A stretch of 64,000 bases of DNA, taken from contig JAZKJV010002626.1 in assembly GCA_037367405.1 (NCBI GenBank), forward strand, positions 372,001-436,000, given 5' to 3'. A model generated the notes under the pieces. The model did no database searches. It was not told the origin of the DNA and saw only the letters and a list, made by a program, of their open reading frames with translations. Positions 34,530-44,510 of this stretch are shown here, piece after piece (position 1 is the first letter of the stretch; each line of letters starts with the position of its first letter). A program made the position numbers and the translations under genes. This DNA comes from Ottelia alismoides (taxonomy: Eukaryota; Streptophyta; Magnoliopsida; Alismatales; Hydrocharitaceae).

Positions 34530-35240
34530 GTGAAAATTGCAAGTATGCCCTGGCGGTTTTTGTATATTGTAGAATAGTTCTAAAAATTAAAATAAATGTT
34601 TATCTTAGTATGTATTTTTGCACTGATGCCCCTGGAGTTTATTTTATTTGCAAAAATACCCCTGCCAGGCTGTTTTAATTTCGTATCTTTACCTATTTAT
34701 TAAAAATACCAAGATGGCTCCTAAAAATCCACAAAAATTAGAGTAGATGCTCTATGCCATGCTGGTTCACGCGCGTATTTTATTTTGAATTTTTGGCATT
34801 TTTCCTGATTATTAAAAATAGAGTAGGAGCCATTTTTGCACTGTTTGATTTAGAAAATACAAAAAAATTAGAAAATGTTTTTGGAAAATTCCAAAAAAAA
34901 TTGCATATGGTATATTTATTTCTATGTTGAGTCCAGAAAATGAAAAACCCTAAAAATAAAAAAAAAAAAATAAAATAAAAAAAAGAGAGACCCACTTCAC
35001 TCAAGAATGACTGGTATGCACATATAGGCTCATGCATTTTTGTATTGCTCTCTGTGGTTCGACCTCTACATGCTTGTTCCCTATACATTTTATGGTAGAG
35101 TAAATAAAGATTGATTCACACTTCCTTTGAGCTTGATTGTTTTATTCTTTGATTGTGGGTCAATTGTTGATCACTCGCCTTTTATTGAGGGTCGCCACGA
35201 CGACATATTCAGACCCTTGATAAAAAGCGCGTTCATCAAA

Positions 35241-35259
35241 TGGCGCCGTTGCCGGGGAG
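35241..35259 (+). promoter_or_regulatory. Element A primer-binding site (tRNA-Asp)
   Basis: TGGCGCCGTTGCCGGGGAG, two bases (AA) after the LTR; complementary to the 3' terminus of tRNA-Asp(GUC). Used to prime minus-strand DNA synthesis. Confidence 0.96.
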
Positions 35260-37608
35260 CAATGAGCATAGCCTACTTTCTTCTTTGTCATTCTTGTGTA
35301 CATTTTTGGTGATATTCATTTTTGATTCATGATTGATTATATTCTGTGAGCAGCCATTTTATTGACATTAATCACTATGCTTAATTGATTCAATTCTTGT
35401 GATTATCTTTATGTGCTCTATGATTGATTAAGTGAACTATTCTAATACACTCTTTTTGTGACTTTGATGCGAGGGTCCGCCACGCAAGGATGGCTTCTTA
35501 GGAGGCCAAGGCAGCCAAGCTTGGAGGAGGACGGTCTTCTCTTCTCATAACCATCAGGAGAGAGTATCAAGGAAGCAAGGAGATGTGAATTAGATAGGCT
35601 TAGAACATTTAGGATTATCTCTGTAATTTTTGGTAAGAGAGAGACAACTTTGGCATGTAATAATTAACCGGACTCTACTCTTCACAATGAGGTCCAGTGC
35701 CCGGGTGTCTGTTCACCTGGGGGCCTCATCGCTGTTTTCCGCGATTTCTACCGCCTTCTTTCCTTTGTTTTCCGCTGTTTTTGTGCTTTTCGCCTTTATT
35801 TTACTTTGTTTTGTGTGCTTGGAGCCCCTAGATATAGGTTGCTTGACTCGGTAGCTAGGTCCAAACATTAATAAGAATGCATGTTCCTATAGTCTACTTC
35901 GTATGGATCTAGTCAAACTTAAACAGCTAAGTCATTTATCTCTTAACCCACGTGCCGTGAGCGAGCCCCATCAAGCGCTACTCCTGAACTCGAGTGTGTC
36001 GAGAAGAGGAGGGGTGAGCCAAGACCGGACCCTTAGGTTAAAGATGAATGACCAAGCTTGTGGTTCTTCACGTTAATAGCAGCTAATGTTTAGGGCGATT
36101 TTGACAAATGCACATCGCCATATAGATAAGTTTAAAAATTCTGTTTTGCATACCACATGGAGAGAGCTGGGATGCACTGTAAGTCTTCTAACTCAGCATG
36201 CATCATTCGGTTCAATGGTGAGATTTCCATCATAGAACCACTTGCATGGTTTTTCCGCTATCTCCCTCTGATTTTGAGCACCTAGGACTTAAACGAAAAT
36301 CTACCAAAACGTTAGGCGCTGGTATGAAACAGATCCAAACAAAGCGAAAACCCAAAAAAAAAAAAATTAAAACTAGGGGACTGCTAAATAAACTTTGACC
36401 TTAATTAAAATCCGTAATGGACTATCATTGTACCGGGTTCATAAAGCCCTCATTGTTTTCAGGTACCTTGGAGGGGGACCAAAACCCTACTCCCTTGAGC
36501 GAGTGCGACCCCCTAAGGATTAGAGCCAAAAGCCCAGTCTGCAACTGCCTTGTGTATCGCCTGGATTTCCGAAGTAATGGCGCTTCTATCGTACGTAGGC
36601 AAGTAGGGCTTGGTCACCAACGATGACTCTCTGTTGTGATGAGCATCGACCCTGTCCGAAGTATCGAGCATAGGCCACGCCTTCACGGGGGTGTCTGTCT
36701 CATTGTCCTGCGTCCGAGTAGGTTCTTGTACGCTCACGGGTGATTCCGTTGCGAGCGAGAACCGAAGTAGCGGTTTCGCCTATCGGCTTCCTCTCTCTAT
36801 TTCTTTGGCTGAGTAGGGATCCAGGAAGGGTTACAAGGACTCCAAAAAGTACAAACTACAGGTTACACAGGAGGAGGACAAGTACGGGATACTCTTCTGG
36901 CAGTACTCTCTCTCCTATAGGGTAGCGTACTAAGGACTTGTTATAAGATATGCCTGAAAATCACAACTCTAAAAATGAAAAGATAATAAATAGCCGAGCT
37001 TTCACGGCTTCACATGGCGTGAGTTGGTGAACCCAATTTTGTCTTGTGTTTGTATGGATCTAGATTAAGGTTCAAAGATCAAAGTCCCACCAATTCTGTC
37101 TTCCTTTGACCCCCGCTCAGTTTGAGCCTTTTTCTACTGTTTTGCACTCCTTTGTATTCCTCGTTGACCCTCGTATCTTTCATCCAACATCCTAGCTTCT
37201 CTTGTACTTCGCGAAGTTGATCCATGGATGGTTTCCGTCGGGACCGTGCCGACACCCACATCGATTCCAGGGACTCAACTCCGCCAATAACTTCGAGGCG
37301 AGTCACGAGAACCTGATCCGGACTCTGCGGATCAATCTCTAGACTCCTCGTTTTCTACCTTTCTCTTAACCACCCAATAAACTGGGATCACCTTTGTCCC
37401 ACTTTCGCCGTTGTGAATGGAAGTCGATTACAGTCCACATCCTTTTCCATTCACAACATGCTGGGGTTAACCTGAATTCCAGCATCATCTCGGCAGCTGA
37501 ACATTGATTACAAGCAGTCTGATCAAGACTATCTCCTCATGCAGATAGAAGCCAGTGCAAGCCCTGGAGACTACTCCGGAGTTCATCTCTTCCCACTCGG
37601 ACCCTGAC
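35260..37608 (+). other. Element A leader (2.35 kb) with RNA-like modules
   Basis: Contains CTAGGTCC (35855-35862) pairing with GGATCTAG (35905-35912) around GCATGTTCCTATAG (35879-35892); CACGTGCCGTGAGC (from 35949) with CTCGA-GTGTG-TCGAG (35989-36003); and a 13-bp inverted repeat (37410-37422 / 37445-37457) close to the ORF. A stretch from about 36420 to 37400 has no counterpart in B or C and carries two antisense ORFs of 74-75 codons (36513-36737 and 37079-37306). A short uORF starts at ATG 37539 and overlaps the main ORF start upstream of 37609. Confidence 0.7.
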
Positions 37609-40600
37609 ATGGCTCCCGGAGGAAAGGGCAAGGGACAGCAGCCATCCACACCAGAGGGACAGGCGCCAGATCAGAATCAGGTCAATGCACAATTACTGGC
37701 ATCTATCCAGGCCATCCAGCAGCAGCTGACCGAACAGGCCCTCACTCAGACAGCTTTCCAGGACATGTTGAATGATGTGATTAACCGAGATGATGGAGGA
37801 GGAGGCAGAGGCAGAGGAGGCAGGAGAGGAGAAGGTGAAGGTGGAGGATGTGGTGATGACCACAATGATGATCTTGAATTACCACCACAGAAACCTACCC
37901 TTAAAGAAACATACAACCCGGGAGACAGCCAGATGACCGAATGGATCCTCATTCCACCGGTACACGCTCACTTTGAGCTGAAGCCCCAATTCATTGCTCT
38001 TCTTCCTGCATTCCATGGAAACACCAGCGAGGAGCCGTACATCCACCTGCAGCAATTCTCCCGCATTTGCCGTACGACTCACTATCCCAATGTCCCTCTG
38101 GGCATTGTCAAGATGACGGCTTTCCCCTTCAGCCTACAGGATAAGGCCCTTTATTGGGTCAATCATATGGGAAAAGTTGTGACGACCTGGGAGGAGCTGA
38201 AGTCCGCCTTCTTGCACAAGTACTACCCTCTGGGTCGGCTCAACCAGATGCGAGCCCGTATCAGTAATTTCTCCCAAGGACCCCATGAGTCGATACATGA
38301 AGCATGGGAGAGATTCACTGACCTGCAGGAGAAATGTCCCCATCATGATATTCCGAAGACCAGCTTGGTTCAGCATTTCTTCGGGGGACTGAACATCGAA
38401 AGTCAAAGGCTCGTAGACGCAGCATGTGGGGGCTCACACTTCAATAAGGATGAAGATGTCGTCTGGCAGATCTTTGAAGAAATGGCCGAAGGAGAGGCCG
38501 CCCTCTCTTCATCCAAGGCTTATCAGAAGCAACCCCAGATCCTTCAAAAGCAAGTGCACATGGCAGCGTCTAAGGAATCAGAGAGAGATGAGAGCTCCAA
38601 CCTCAGCATCATCGGGGGCCATCTCTCTAAAGTCGACATCATCGAGAAGCGATCACAGGATCTCGAAAAACTCGCCGTGATCGAGAAGAGGACCCAGAGT
38701 TTGGACAAGCTGGATCACATCACCAAGCAGCTAGAACTGCTGGTAGGTACCATCAATTCTGTTCAGTCGGCAGCACCGCTCGAAGCTCCAGCTGAGAGAA
38801 AAGACGAGCAACCACCGCTATACCAGCCTCAGCCGAGCCAGCAACCACCGGCGGTTCAGCACGTGTACTACGTGCAGGCACCTGATCAGAGCCAGCCGCA
38901 ACAGCAGATGGTTGTGTATCAACCAGAGTTTATTTCAGAATCCGATTCAGTGTTCCCACCACCACCCCTGGTCCAGGAAGTTAATGGGGTTTGGACTCAT
39001 GACGCACAGCCGACCCGTCCTATGGGACAACCACAGGGTCAGCCATTTGCCAACCGGCAATACCACCAACCTCAGGGTGGTCGCTTTGGGCAATCCTCCC
39101 AGCAGAACCATCAATACCAGCAGCCTCCCCAGTTTGGACATCAGTGGAGGCAGAACCATCCATACCAGCAGCAGCCGCAATACCGGCACCCACAGCCGTA
39201 TCACCAGTACGCGGCTGCTCCGCCTCAGCAATACCAGCAGTATCCACCTCCGTCTTATCAGCAACTTCAACTTCCTGCCCCGCCTCAGCATCACCAGCAA
39301 CAGTCTCAGCATCAGCAGATGCAACAACAGCGTGGTCTGCACGCTGACACCACCGAGGCACCTCCAGTGAACCCCTCCATGGACTGTCTAGCCCAACTTG
39401 TCAAAGGGCTCGCAGAGATGACCAAGCGGCTTGATGACCTGACCGCCACTCGCACTACCATTCCGGCGCAGGTCGAAGCCAACCCCAACAATTTCAAGAA
39501 GAAGGAGCAGGTAGAATGTGATGTCCAGTCCGCGTGTGATAATGATATTACTGCTTTTTCTAATGCTGTTACTCTCAGGAGCGGTAGGGCCTTGCCTCCG
39601 CCTGCTACCAGATATGGGATGAATAAAGAAACAGGTGGATCGTCATCTTCCGTATCAGCCGTACCAGCCACAGGGGCGGGTGAGGAGGAAGAAGAAGGAG
39701 AAGCCAGTCCAGCCGTCGTGCCATGCCAGCAACAACCTCAGCCGAAAATACAAAAAAATCAGCAAAAACAAAAACAACAAAAAGAAGCTCGTAGCAGAAG
39801 CGAAGCCGCGCCAGCATTGGAGGAGCCGACAGCAACCGCCGATCCTTCGCCAGCCGATGGAGCAGATGCTACCCTTTTTGATCGCCCAACAACACCAGCA
39901 TGCCAAGACCCAGCTTGTACCCTTTTTAGTAATTCGGGTGTACAACATTCTGTGGGCGATGATTTTGATGTAAATAAGAACTCTGATTTTCCTGCCAGTA
40001 GTGTACCTATTCCTTTTCCTCATGCAATACAAAAATCCAAAAAAATTGCAAAACAAAAAAATGCATTGTCTGACCCAGGTGTTGTGGACATCTTGGACAA
40101 ATTGACTGTTGAGATTCCCTTGCTAAAGGTCGTGGAATACATGCCAGCCGTGAAGAAAGGACTGAAGGAAGTATGTACCACTAAGCGTCGCCCATCAAGA
40201 AAGAACAGACGCCAGCAAGTTGAGAAACATGTCCTCTCATTAGCCACAGTCGCAGCTATCAGCAATCTCCCCCAGAAGAAACAAGACACCGGAGCACCTC
40301 TGATCAGTTGTGTGATTTTTGACCAAGTCTTCGAGCGCACTCTCTTGGATAGTGGTTCTTCCATCAACCTTCTGCCCTCGACCATAATGCAGGAATTTGG
40401 GCTGGGACCGCTCAAGCAGACACGCATGATCCTTCAGTTTGCTGACCGATCCGTCAAGCGGCCCCAAGGTCTCTTGGAAGACGTGATAGTTAAAGTGCAG
40501 GAAATGAAATTCCCAGCTGACTTTGTAGTCCTTGATATGGACTCACCTGCACCCTTGCTCCAGACCCCTATCATCCTTGGCAGACCATTCCTTCGTACTT

Positions 40601-43600
40601 CAGGCGCCGTGGTCGATTACGGGTCTGGGAAGATCACTTTCAGCTCGAATTCCCAGCAAATCACGATAAACATGAACAAAGAGCAGAATGCCACAACAGA
40701 TGAGAGCCAGGCAGCGTCAGATGCGGACTGTGAATTTATTGCGGAGATCAGAGACTCAGTTTTATCATTGAACGATTCATGGACCCTAGAAATCCTCACT
40801 CTCGAGGAGGACTTGGGAAGCGCAGTCAGCATGTGCTCCGATGATTCTTGGGAGATAGATTCTCAGATGCAGGCGCATCTTCTGGAGCAGTCATTCCAAA
40901 CCGAACATGATCAGCTTAGCGCAGACCCGTTCGGTGCATCACCGGGATCTCAACAGAATATTGAGGATGGCAGCCTCTTCACAGAAGCACTGCCCACCTA
41001 CAGTATGATGTCAGAGGTGACAGACAAAGTGGACAGATCAACACCAGAACTCAAGCCACTTCCGGCAGGCCTGAAGTATGCTTTCCTTGCGGGTGAAGAG
41101 CAAATGTATCCGGTCATTATCAGCAGCAGGCTGAGACCAGATCAGGAATCTCGACTTCTCGAGGTTCTAGAGAAGAACCGCAAGGCACTTGGATGGAACG
41201 TATCAGATCTCCGCGGGATAAATCCAGCCTTGTGTTCACACCACATCTATTTAGAAGAAGACGCCAAGCCGTCCCGCGAATTTCAGAGAAGGTTGAACCC
41301 TAACCTTCGGGACGTCGTCATGAAAGAAATCACGAAGTGGTATGATGCAGGTTTCATCTATCCCATCTCCGATTCAAAATGGGTAAGCCCATTGCATGTA
41401 GTTCCCAAGAAATCAGGGCTTACCGTGATTACAAATGATAAAGGAGAGGAAATATCTACTCGGGTACCAACATCCTGGCGGGTTTGTGTTGACTACCGCC
41501 GTCTCAATGCAGCAACTAAGAAGGATCACTTTCCCTTGCCATTCATTGATCAAGTTCTGGAAAGATTAGCAGGCAAGGAGTTCTTCTGCTTTCTGGATGG
41601 GTACTCTGGGTACAACCAAGTGGCGATCGCCCCTGAAGACCAAGAGAAGACCACCTTCACTTGCCCGTTCGGCACCTACGCCTTCAAGAGAATGCCCTTT
41701 GGACTGTGCAATGCACCTGCAACCTTCCAAAGATGCATGTTAGCAGTCTTCGCCGAGATGGTAGGCAGTTTCCTCGAGGTATTCATGGACGATTTCTCTG
41801 TCTATGGTAATAGCTTCGATTCTTGTCTTGAGCATCTAGACAGAGTACTTCAAAAGTGCCGGGAAGTCAATTTAGTGCTCTCATGGGAAAAGAGCCACTT
41901 TATGGTCACCGAAGGTATTGTGCTGGGCCACGTAGTTTCCAAACGTGGCATGGAAGTCGACCCGGCGAAGGTGGACGTCATTTCAAATCTTCAGCCACCT
42001 CAGTCAGTCAAGAATGTGAGGTCATTTCTGGGGCATGTGGGATTCTACAGGCGATTCATCAAGGATTTCAGCCGCATTGCTCGACCTCTGACAGAACTCT
42101 TGTGCAAGGAGACGGATTTCATTGTTGATCAGCCAGTTCTCCTTGCTTTCAATCACTTGAAGGAGCTTATCACTCAGGCTCCGATCTTACAGCCGCCCGA
42201 CTGGACTCTTCCCTTCGAAATAATGACCGATGCGTCCGATTTTGCAGTTGGAGCTGTTCTTGGGCAAAGAAAAGATAAAGCGCCCTACGCCATTCACTAT
42301 GCCAGCAGAACGTTAGACGAAGCTCAAAGAAATTACACTGTAACAGAGAAAGAACTGCTGGCTGTGGTTTTCGCCTTAGAGAAATTCAGATCCTATTTGT
42401 TGGGATCCAAAGTCACCATCTTTACAGACCACTCTGCTATCCGCTACTTACAACAGAAGAAGGATGCCAAGCCAAGGCTGATTCGTTGGATCCTTCTACT
42501 CCAGGAATTCGATTTGGAAATCAAGGACAAGCCTGGAACCCAGAACGTGGTAGCAGATCATCTCTCCAGAATAGAGCATCATGAACCTCCCCTGAGCAAT
42601 GCACCTATCACAGAAACCTTCCCTGACGAAACCATTTTAGCTATGGATTCTCTTCCTTGGTATGCTGAGATTGTCAATTACCTCGTCTCTGGGGTAATAC
42701 CGTCGGATTGGACGAAGAACCAAAAGAACAAATTTATGTCGACCATCCGTTTCTACCATTGGGAAGATCCTCTTTTATTCAGAGAAGGGGCAGATTGTAT
42801 TTGGCGCAGGTGCATCCCTCAGACGGAACAATCAAGTGTCCTCGAGCATTGTCACTCGCTCGAATCTGGCGGACACCACTCTGGAGATCGGACGGCAGCC
42901 AAAGTACTTCAGTGTGGCCTCTGGTGGCCTACTTTATTCAAGGATGCAACTGAATTTGTTAAACGATGCACTGACTGTCAGCGAATGAAAGGTACACTCA
43001 CTGCCAAAGATTCAATGCCCCTGAAAATCATTCAGATAGCAGATGTCTTCGATGCATGGGGCATTGACTTCATGGGACCATTCCCTAACAGTCAAGGATT
43101 TCAGCACATCCTTCTTGCCGTCGATTACGTGAGTCGTTGGGTTGAAGCTATCCCTGCTCGAGCCGCCGATAGCAAAACAGTTTGCCAGTTTCTCAAAAAA
43201 AACATCATTTCGCGGTTCGGGATACCGAAAATCCTTATCTCAGACGGGGGTAGTCACTTCATCAACAAAGAGGTCAAGAAGTTGACGAAGGAGTACGGCA
43301 TTGACCACCGGGTTGCCACTCCTTACCATCCTCAGACCAATGGCATGACAGAATTATCGAACAGAGAAATCAAGACTATCCTGCAGAAACTTGTTAGGCC
43401 AAACAGAAAGGACTGGTCTCAACTCTTGGACTCGGTTCTATGGGCATATCGAACCGCCTACAAGTCTCCCTTGGGCATGTCGCCCTATCGTCTTGTATAT
43501 GGAAAGCCGTGCCATCTGCCCGTGGAGTTAATTCACAAGTCTTTATGGGCAATCAACAGCTGCAATTTGGACTCACACAAAAGTGGTCAGAAGAGGAAAG

Positions 43601-44016
43601 ATGATCTGAACAGACTCTTGGAATTTCGAGACTATGCATACAATAACACCTTGATGTACAAGGAGAAGGTGAAACGCTGGCACGACAGGCACATCAGACG
43701 AAAGACCTTCGAAGTTGGGCAGAAAGTGTGGTTATTTGATGCAAAGTTGCGAATATTTCCAGGCAAATTAAAGAGTAAGTGGACAGGGCCATTTCGAGTT
43801 TGCGAAGTGCGTGACAATGGAAGCATTGCCATATCCGAATTGTCCTCTAACGCACAGCCATTTGTCATCAACGGCCAACTACTGAAGCCTTACCTCGAAC
43901 CAGATACATTTTTGGCCGTTGTTGATTCCGTCCAGCTCATGCAACATGATGATACCTCGACAGCACCTGCGGCATCGAAAGATTCAGACTATGCAATCCA
44001 ACAAATTCTTCTCTGA
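37609..44016 (+). CDS. gag-pol: Element A gag-pro-pol polyprotein (Athila-type)
   Basis: One uninterrupted frame; the frame is open from 37555 but the first ATG is 37609, giving 2135 residues. Order, by residue: gag capsid domain about 120-320 (LPAFHGNTSEEPYIHL, CGGSH), Q/P/H-rich linker about 400-580, VTLRSGRALPPP near 655 (typical of this lineage), retropepsin with DSGSS at 914, an acidic linker, reverse transcriptase with VCVDYRRLNAATKKDHFPLP and the catalytic FMDD at 1392-1395, RNase H from [15 protein letters not shown] at 1539, integrase zinc finger (HCHSLESGGHHSGDRTAAKV, then CTDCQ), and integrase core with D (GIDFMGPFP, 1820), D (ISDGGSHF) and E (NGMTELSNRE, 1915). A GPF module (KWTGPFRV) follows and there is no chromodomain. 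All catalytic residues I checked are present, so the protein looks active. It could supply pol functions in trans to B and C. No frameshift separates gag from pol, so their ratio must be set some other way. Confidence 0.97.
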   Translation: MAPGGKGKGQQPSTPEGQAPDQNQVNAQLLASIQAIQQQLTEQALTQTAFQDMLNDVINRDDGGGGRGRGGRRGEGEGGGCGDDHNDDLELPPQKPTLKETYNPGDSQMTEWILIPPVHAHFELKPQFIALLPAFHGNTSEEPYIHLQQFSRICRTTHYPNVPLGIVKMTAFPFSLQDKALYWVNHMGKVVTTWEELKSAFLHKYYPLGRLNQMRARISNFSQGPHESIHEAWERFTDLQEKCPHHDIPKTSLVQHFFGGLNIESQRLVDAACGGSHFNKDEDVVWQIFEEMAEGEAALSSSKAYQKQPQILQKQVHMAASKESERDESSNLSIIGGHLSKVDIIEKRSQDLEKLAVIEKRTQSLDKLDHITKQLELLVGTINSVQSAAPLEAPAERKDEQPPLYQPQPSQQPPAVQHVYYVQAPDQSQPQQQMVVYQPEFISESDSVFPPPPLVQEVNGVWTHDAQPTRPMGQPQGQPFANRQYHQPQGGRFGQSSQQNHQYQQPPQFGHQWRQNHPYQQQPQYRHPQPYHQYAAAPPQQYQQYPPPSYQQLQLPAPPQHHQQQSQHQQMQQQRGLHADTTEAPPVNPSMDCLAQLVKGLAEMTKRLDDLTATRTTIPAQVEANPNNFKKKEQVECDVQSACDNDITAFSNAVTLRSGRALPPPATRYGMNKETGGSSSSVSAVPATGAGEEEEEGEASPAVVPCQQQPQPKIQKNQQKQKQQKEARSRSEAAPALEEPTATADPSPADGADATLFDRPTTPACQDPACTLFSNSGVQHSVGDDFDVNKNSDFPASSVPIPFPHAIQKSKKIAKQKNALSDPGVVDILDKLTVEIPLLKVVEYMPAVKKGLKEVCTTKRRPSRKNRRQQVEKHVLSLATVAAISNLPQKKQDTGAPLISCVIFDQVFERTLLDSGSSINLLPSTIMQEFGLGPLKQTRMILQFADRSVKRPQGLLEDVIVKVQEMKFPADFVVLDMDSPAPLLQTPIILGRPFLRTSGAVVDYGSGKITFSSNSQQITINMNKEQNATTDESQAASDADCEFIAEIRDSVLSLNDSWTLEILTLEEDLGSAVSMCSDDSWEIDSQMQAHLLEQSFQTEHDQLSADPFGASPGSQQNIEDGSLFTEALPTYSMMSEVTDKVDRSTPELKPLPAGLKYAFLAGEEQMYPVIISSRLRPDQESRLLEVLEKNRKALGWNVSDLRGINPALCSHHIYLEEDAKPSREFQRRLNPNLRDVVMKEITKWYDAGFIYPISDSKWVSPLHVVPKKSGLTVITNDKGEEISTRVPTSWRVCVDYRRLNAATKKDHFPLPFIDQVLERLAGKEFFCFLDGYSGYNQVAIAPEDQEKTTFTCPFGTYAFKRMPFGLCNAPATFQRCMLAVFAEMVGSFLEVFMDDFSVYGNSFDSCLEHLDRVLQKCREVNLVLSWEKSHFMVTEGIVLGHVVSKRGMEVDPAKVDVISNLQPPQSVKNVRSFLGHVGFYRRFIKDFSRIARPLTELLCKETDFIVDQPVLLAFNHLKELITQAPILQPPDWTLPFEIMTDASDFAVGAVLGQRKDKAPYAIHYASRTLDEAQRNYTVTEKELLAVVFALEKFRSYLLGSKVTIFTDHSAIRYLQQKKDAKPRLIRWILLLQEFDLEIKDKPGTQNVVADHLSRIEHHEPPLSNAPITETFPDETILAMDSLPWYAEIVNYLVSGVIPSDWTKNQKNKFMSTIRFYHWEDPLLFREGADCIWRRCIPQTEQSSVLEHCHSLESGGHHSGDRTAAKVLQCGLWWPTLFKDATEFVKRCTDCQRMKGTLTAKDSMPLKIIQIADVFDAWGIDFMGPFPNSQGFQHILLAVDYVSRWVEAIPARAADSKTVCQFLKKNIISRFGIPKILISDGGSHFINKEVKKLTKEYGIDHRVATPYHPQTNGMTELSNREIKTILQKLVRPNRKDWSQLLDSVLWAYRTAYKSPLGMSPYRLVYGKPCHLPVELIHKSLWAINSCNLDSHKSGQKRKDDLNRLLEFRDYAYNNTLMYKEKVKRWHDRHIRRKTFEVGQKVWLFDAKLRIFPGKLKSKWTGPFRVCEVRDNGSIAISELSSNAQPFVINGQLLKPYLEPDTFLAVVDSVQLMQHDDTSTAPAASKDSDYAIQQILL

Positions 44017-44510
44017 TTTTCTTCTTTTCTTCTTTTCTTCTTTTCTTCTTCTAGCCTATTCTTTGTATCTAAGAGGTGCCGACCTTGTGGACAGTTTTCT
44101 GTACTTAGCACGTACTTTGTCCTAAGTATAGGGGGGCGTGCACCCCGAGTAGGTCAATTCGTTGATCCTCTCCATTGTCTCCTCTCCTCGTCTATACTCA
44201 GGGATATCTTACCCTAAGTATAGGGGGAGGCAACCGGAGAACGATCTGTTTATTCTTACCCTTGACCCTCCCTGTGTTGTGTACAGTCTGCTATACCCAG
44301 GATTATTTGATCCTAAGTATAGGGGGGACGGTCAACTTCTCATTCATTCATTCATCCCGTTAATTATTCCTTCATTCTTTAGATCTGTCTATACTCAGTA
44401 CGAGTTATGTCTTTGCTTTTCCTTTCGATCTATGAGGACATAGCTCAAGCTAAGTATAGGGGGGTCGTATATACCATGTATATACTATAAGCCATATCTC
44501 ATACTGAAAA
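44017..44510 (+). repeat. Element A 3' hairpin array (four PPT-like hairpins)
   Basis: Starts just after the stop codon with about four TTTTCTTC units (44021-44050). Hairpins: TACTTAG/CTAAGTA (44102-44128), TACTCAGGG/CCCTAAGTA (44195-44220), about 44294-44319 (CCAGGAT/ATCCTAAG), and the terminal module with GAGTTATGTC (44402-44411), GACATAGCTC (44437-44446), GTATATAC-CAT-GTATATAC (44467-44485) and CATATCTC (44493-44500). Each right arm runs into AGTATAGGGGG. Confidence 0.88.

Larger units (their letters stand above)
31765..35238 (+). repeat. Element A 5' LTR
   Basis: 3474 bp. Start has TGATGAA...TTCATCA within the first 21 bases, and the LTR ends TTCATCA. AT-rich U3 to about 33090; W-box palindrome; TATA at 33366; candidate intron; GC-rich part to about 34360; a 12-bp CACGTG palindrome; AT-rich U5 with an A-rich tract near 34960. 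The 70-114-codon ORFs within it are duplicated in the 3' LTR simply because the LTRs are copies. Confidence 0.98.

Noticed and set aside
35241..35259. tRNA-Asp gene fragment
   Set aside because: It is the primer-binding site next to the LTR, as in B, not a tRNA gene.
38947..39370. Overlapping ORFs of 110-150 codons over the gag Q/P/H-rich linker
   Set aside because: They are out-of-frame shadows of the CAG/CCA-rich codons of the polyprotein.
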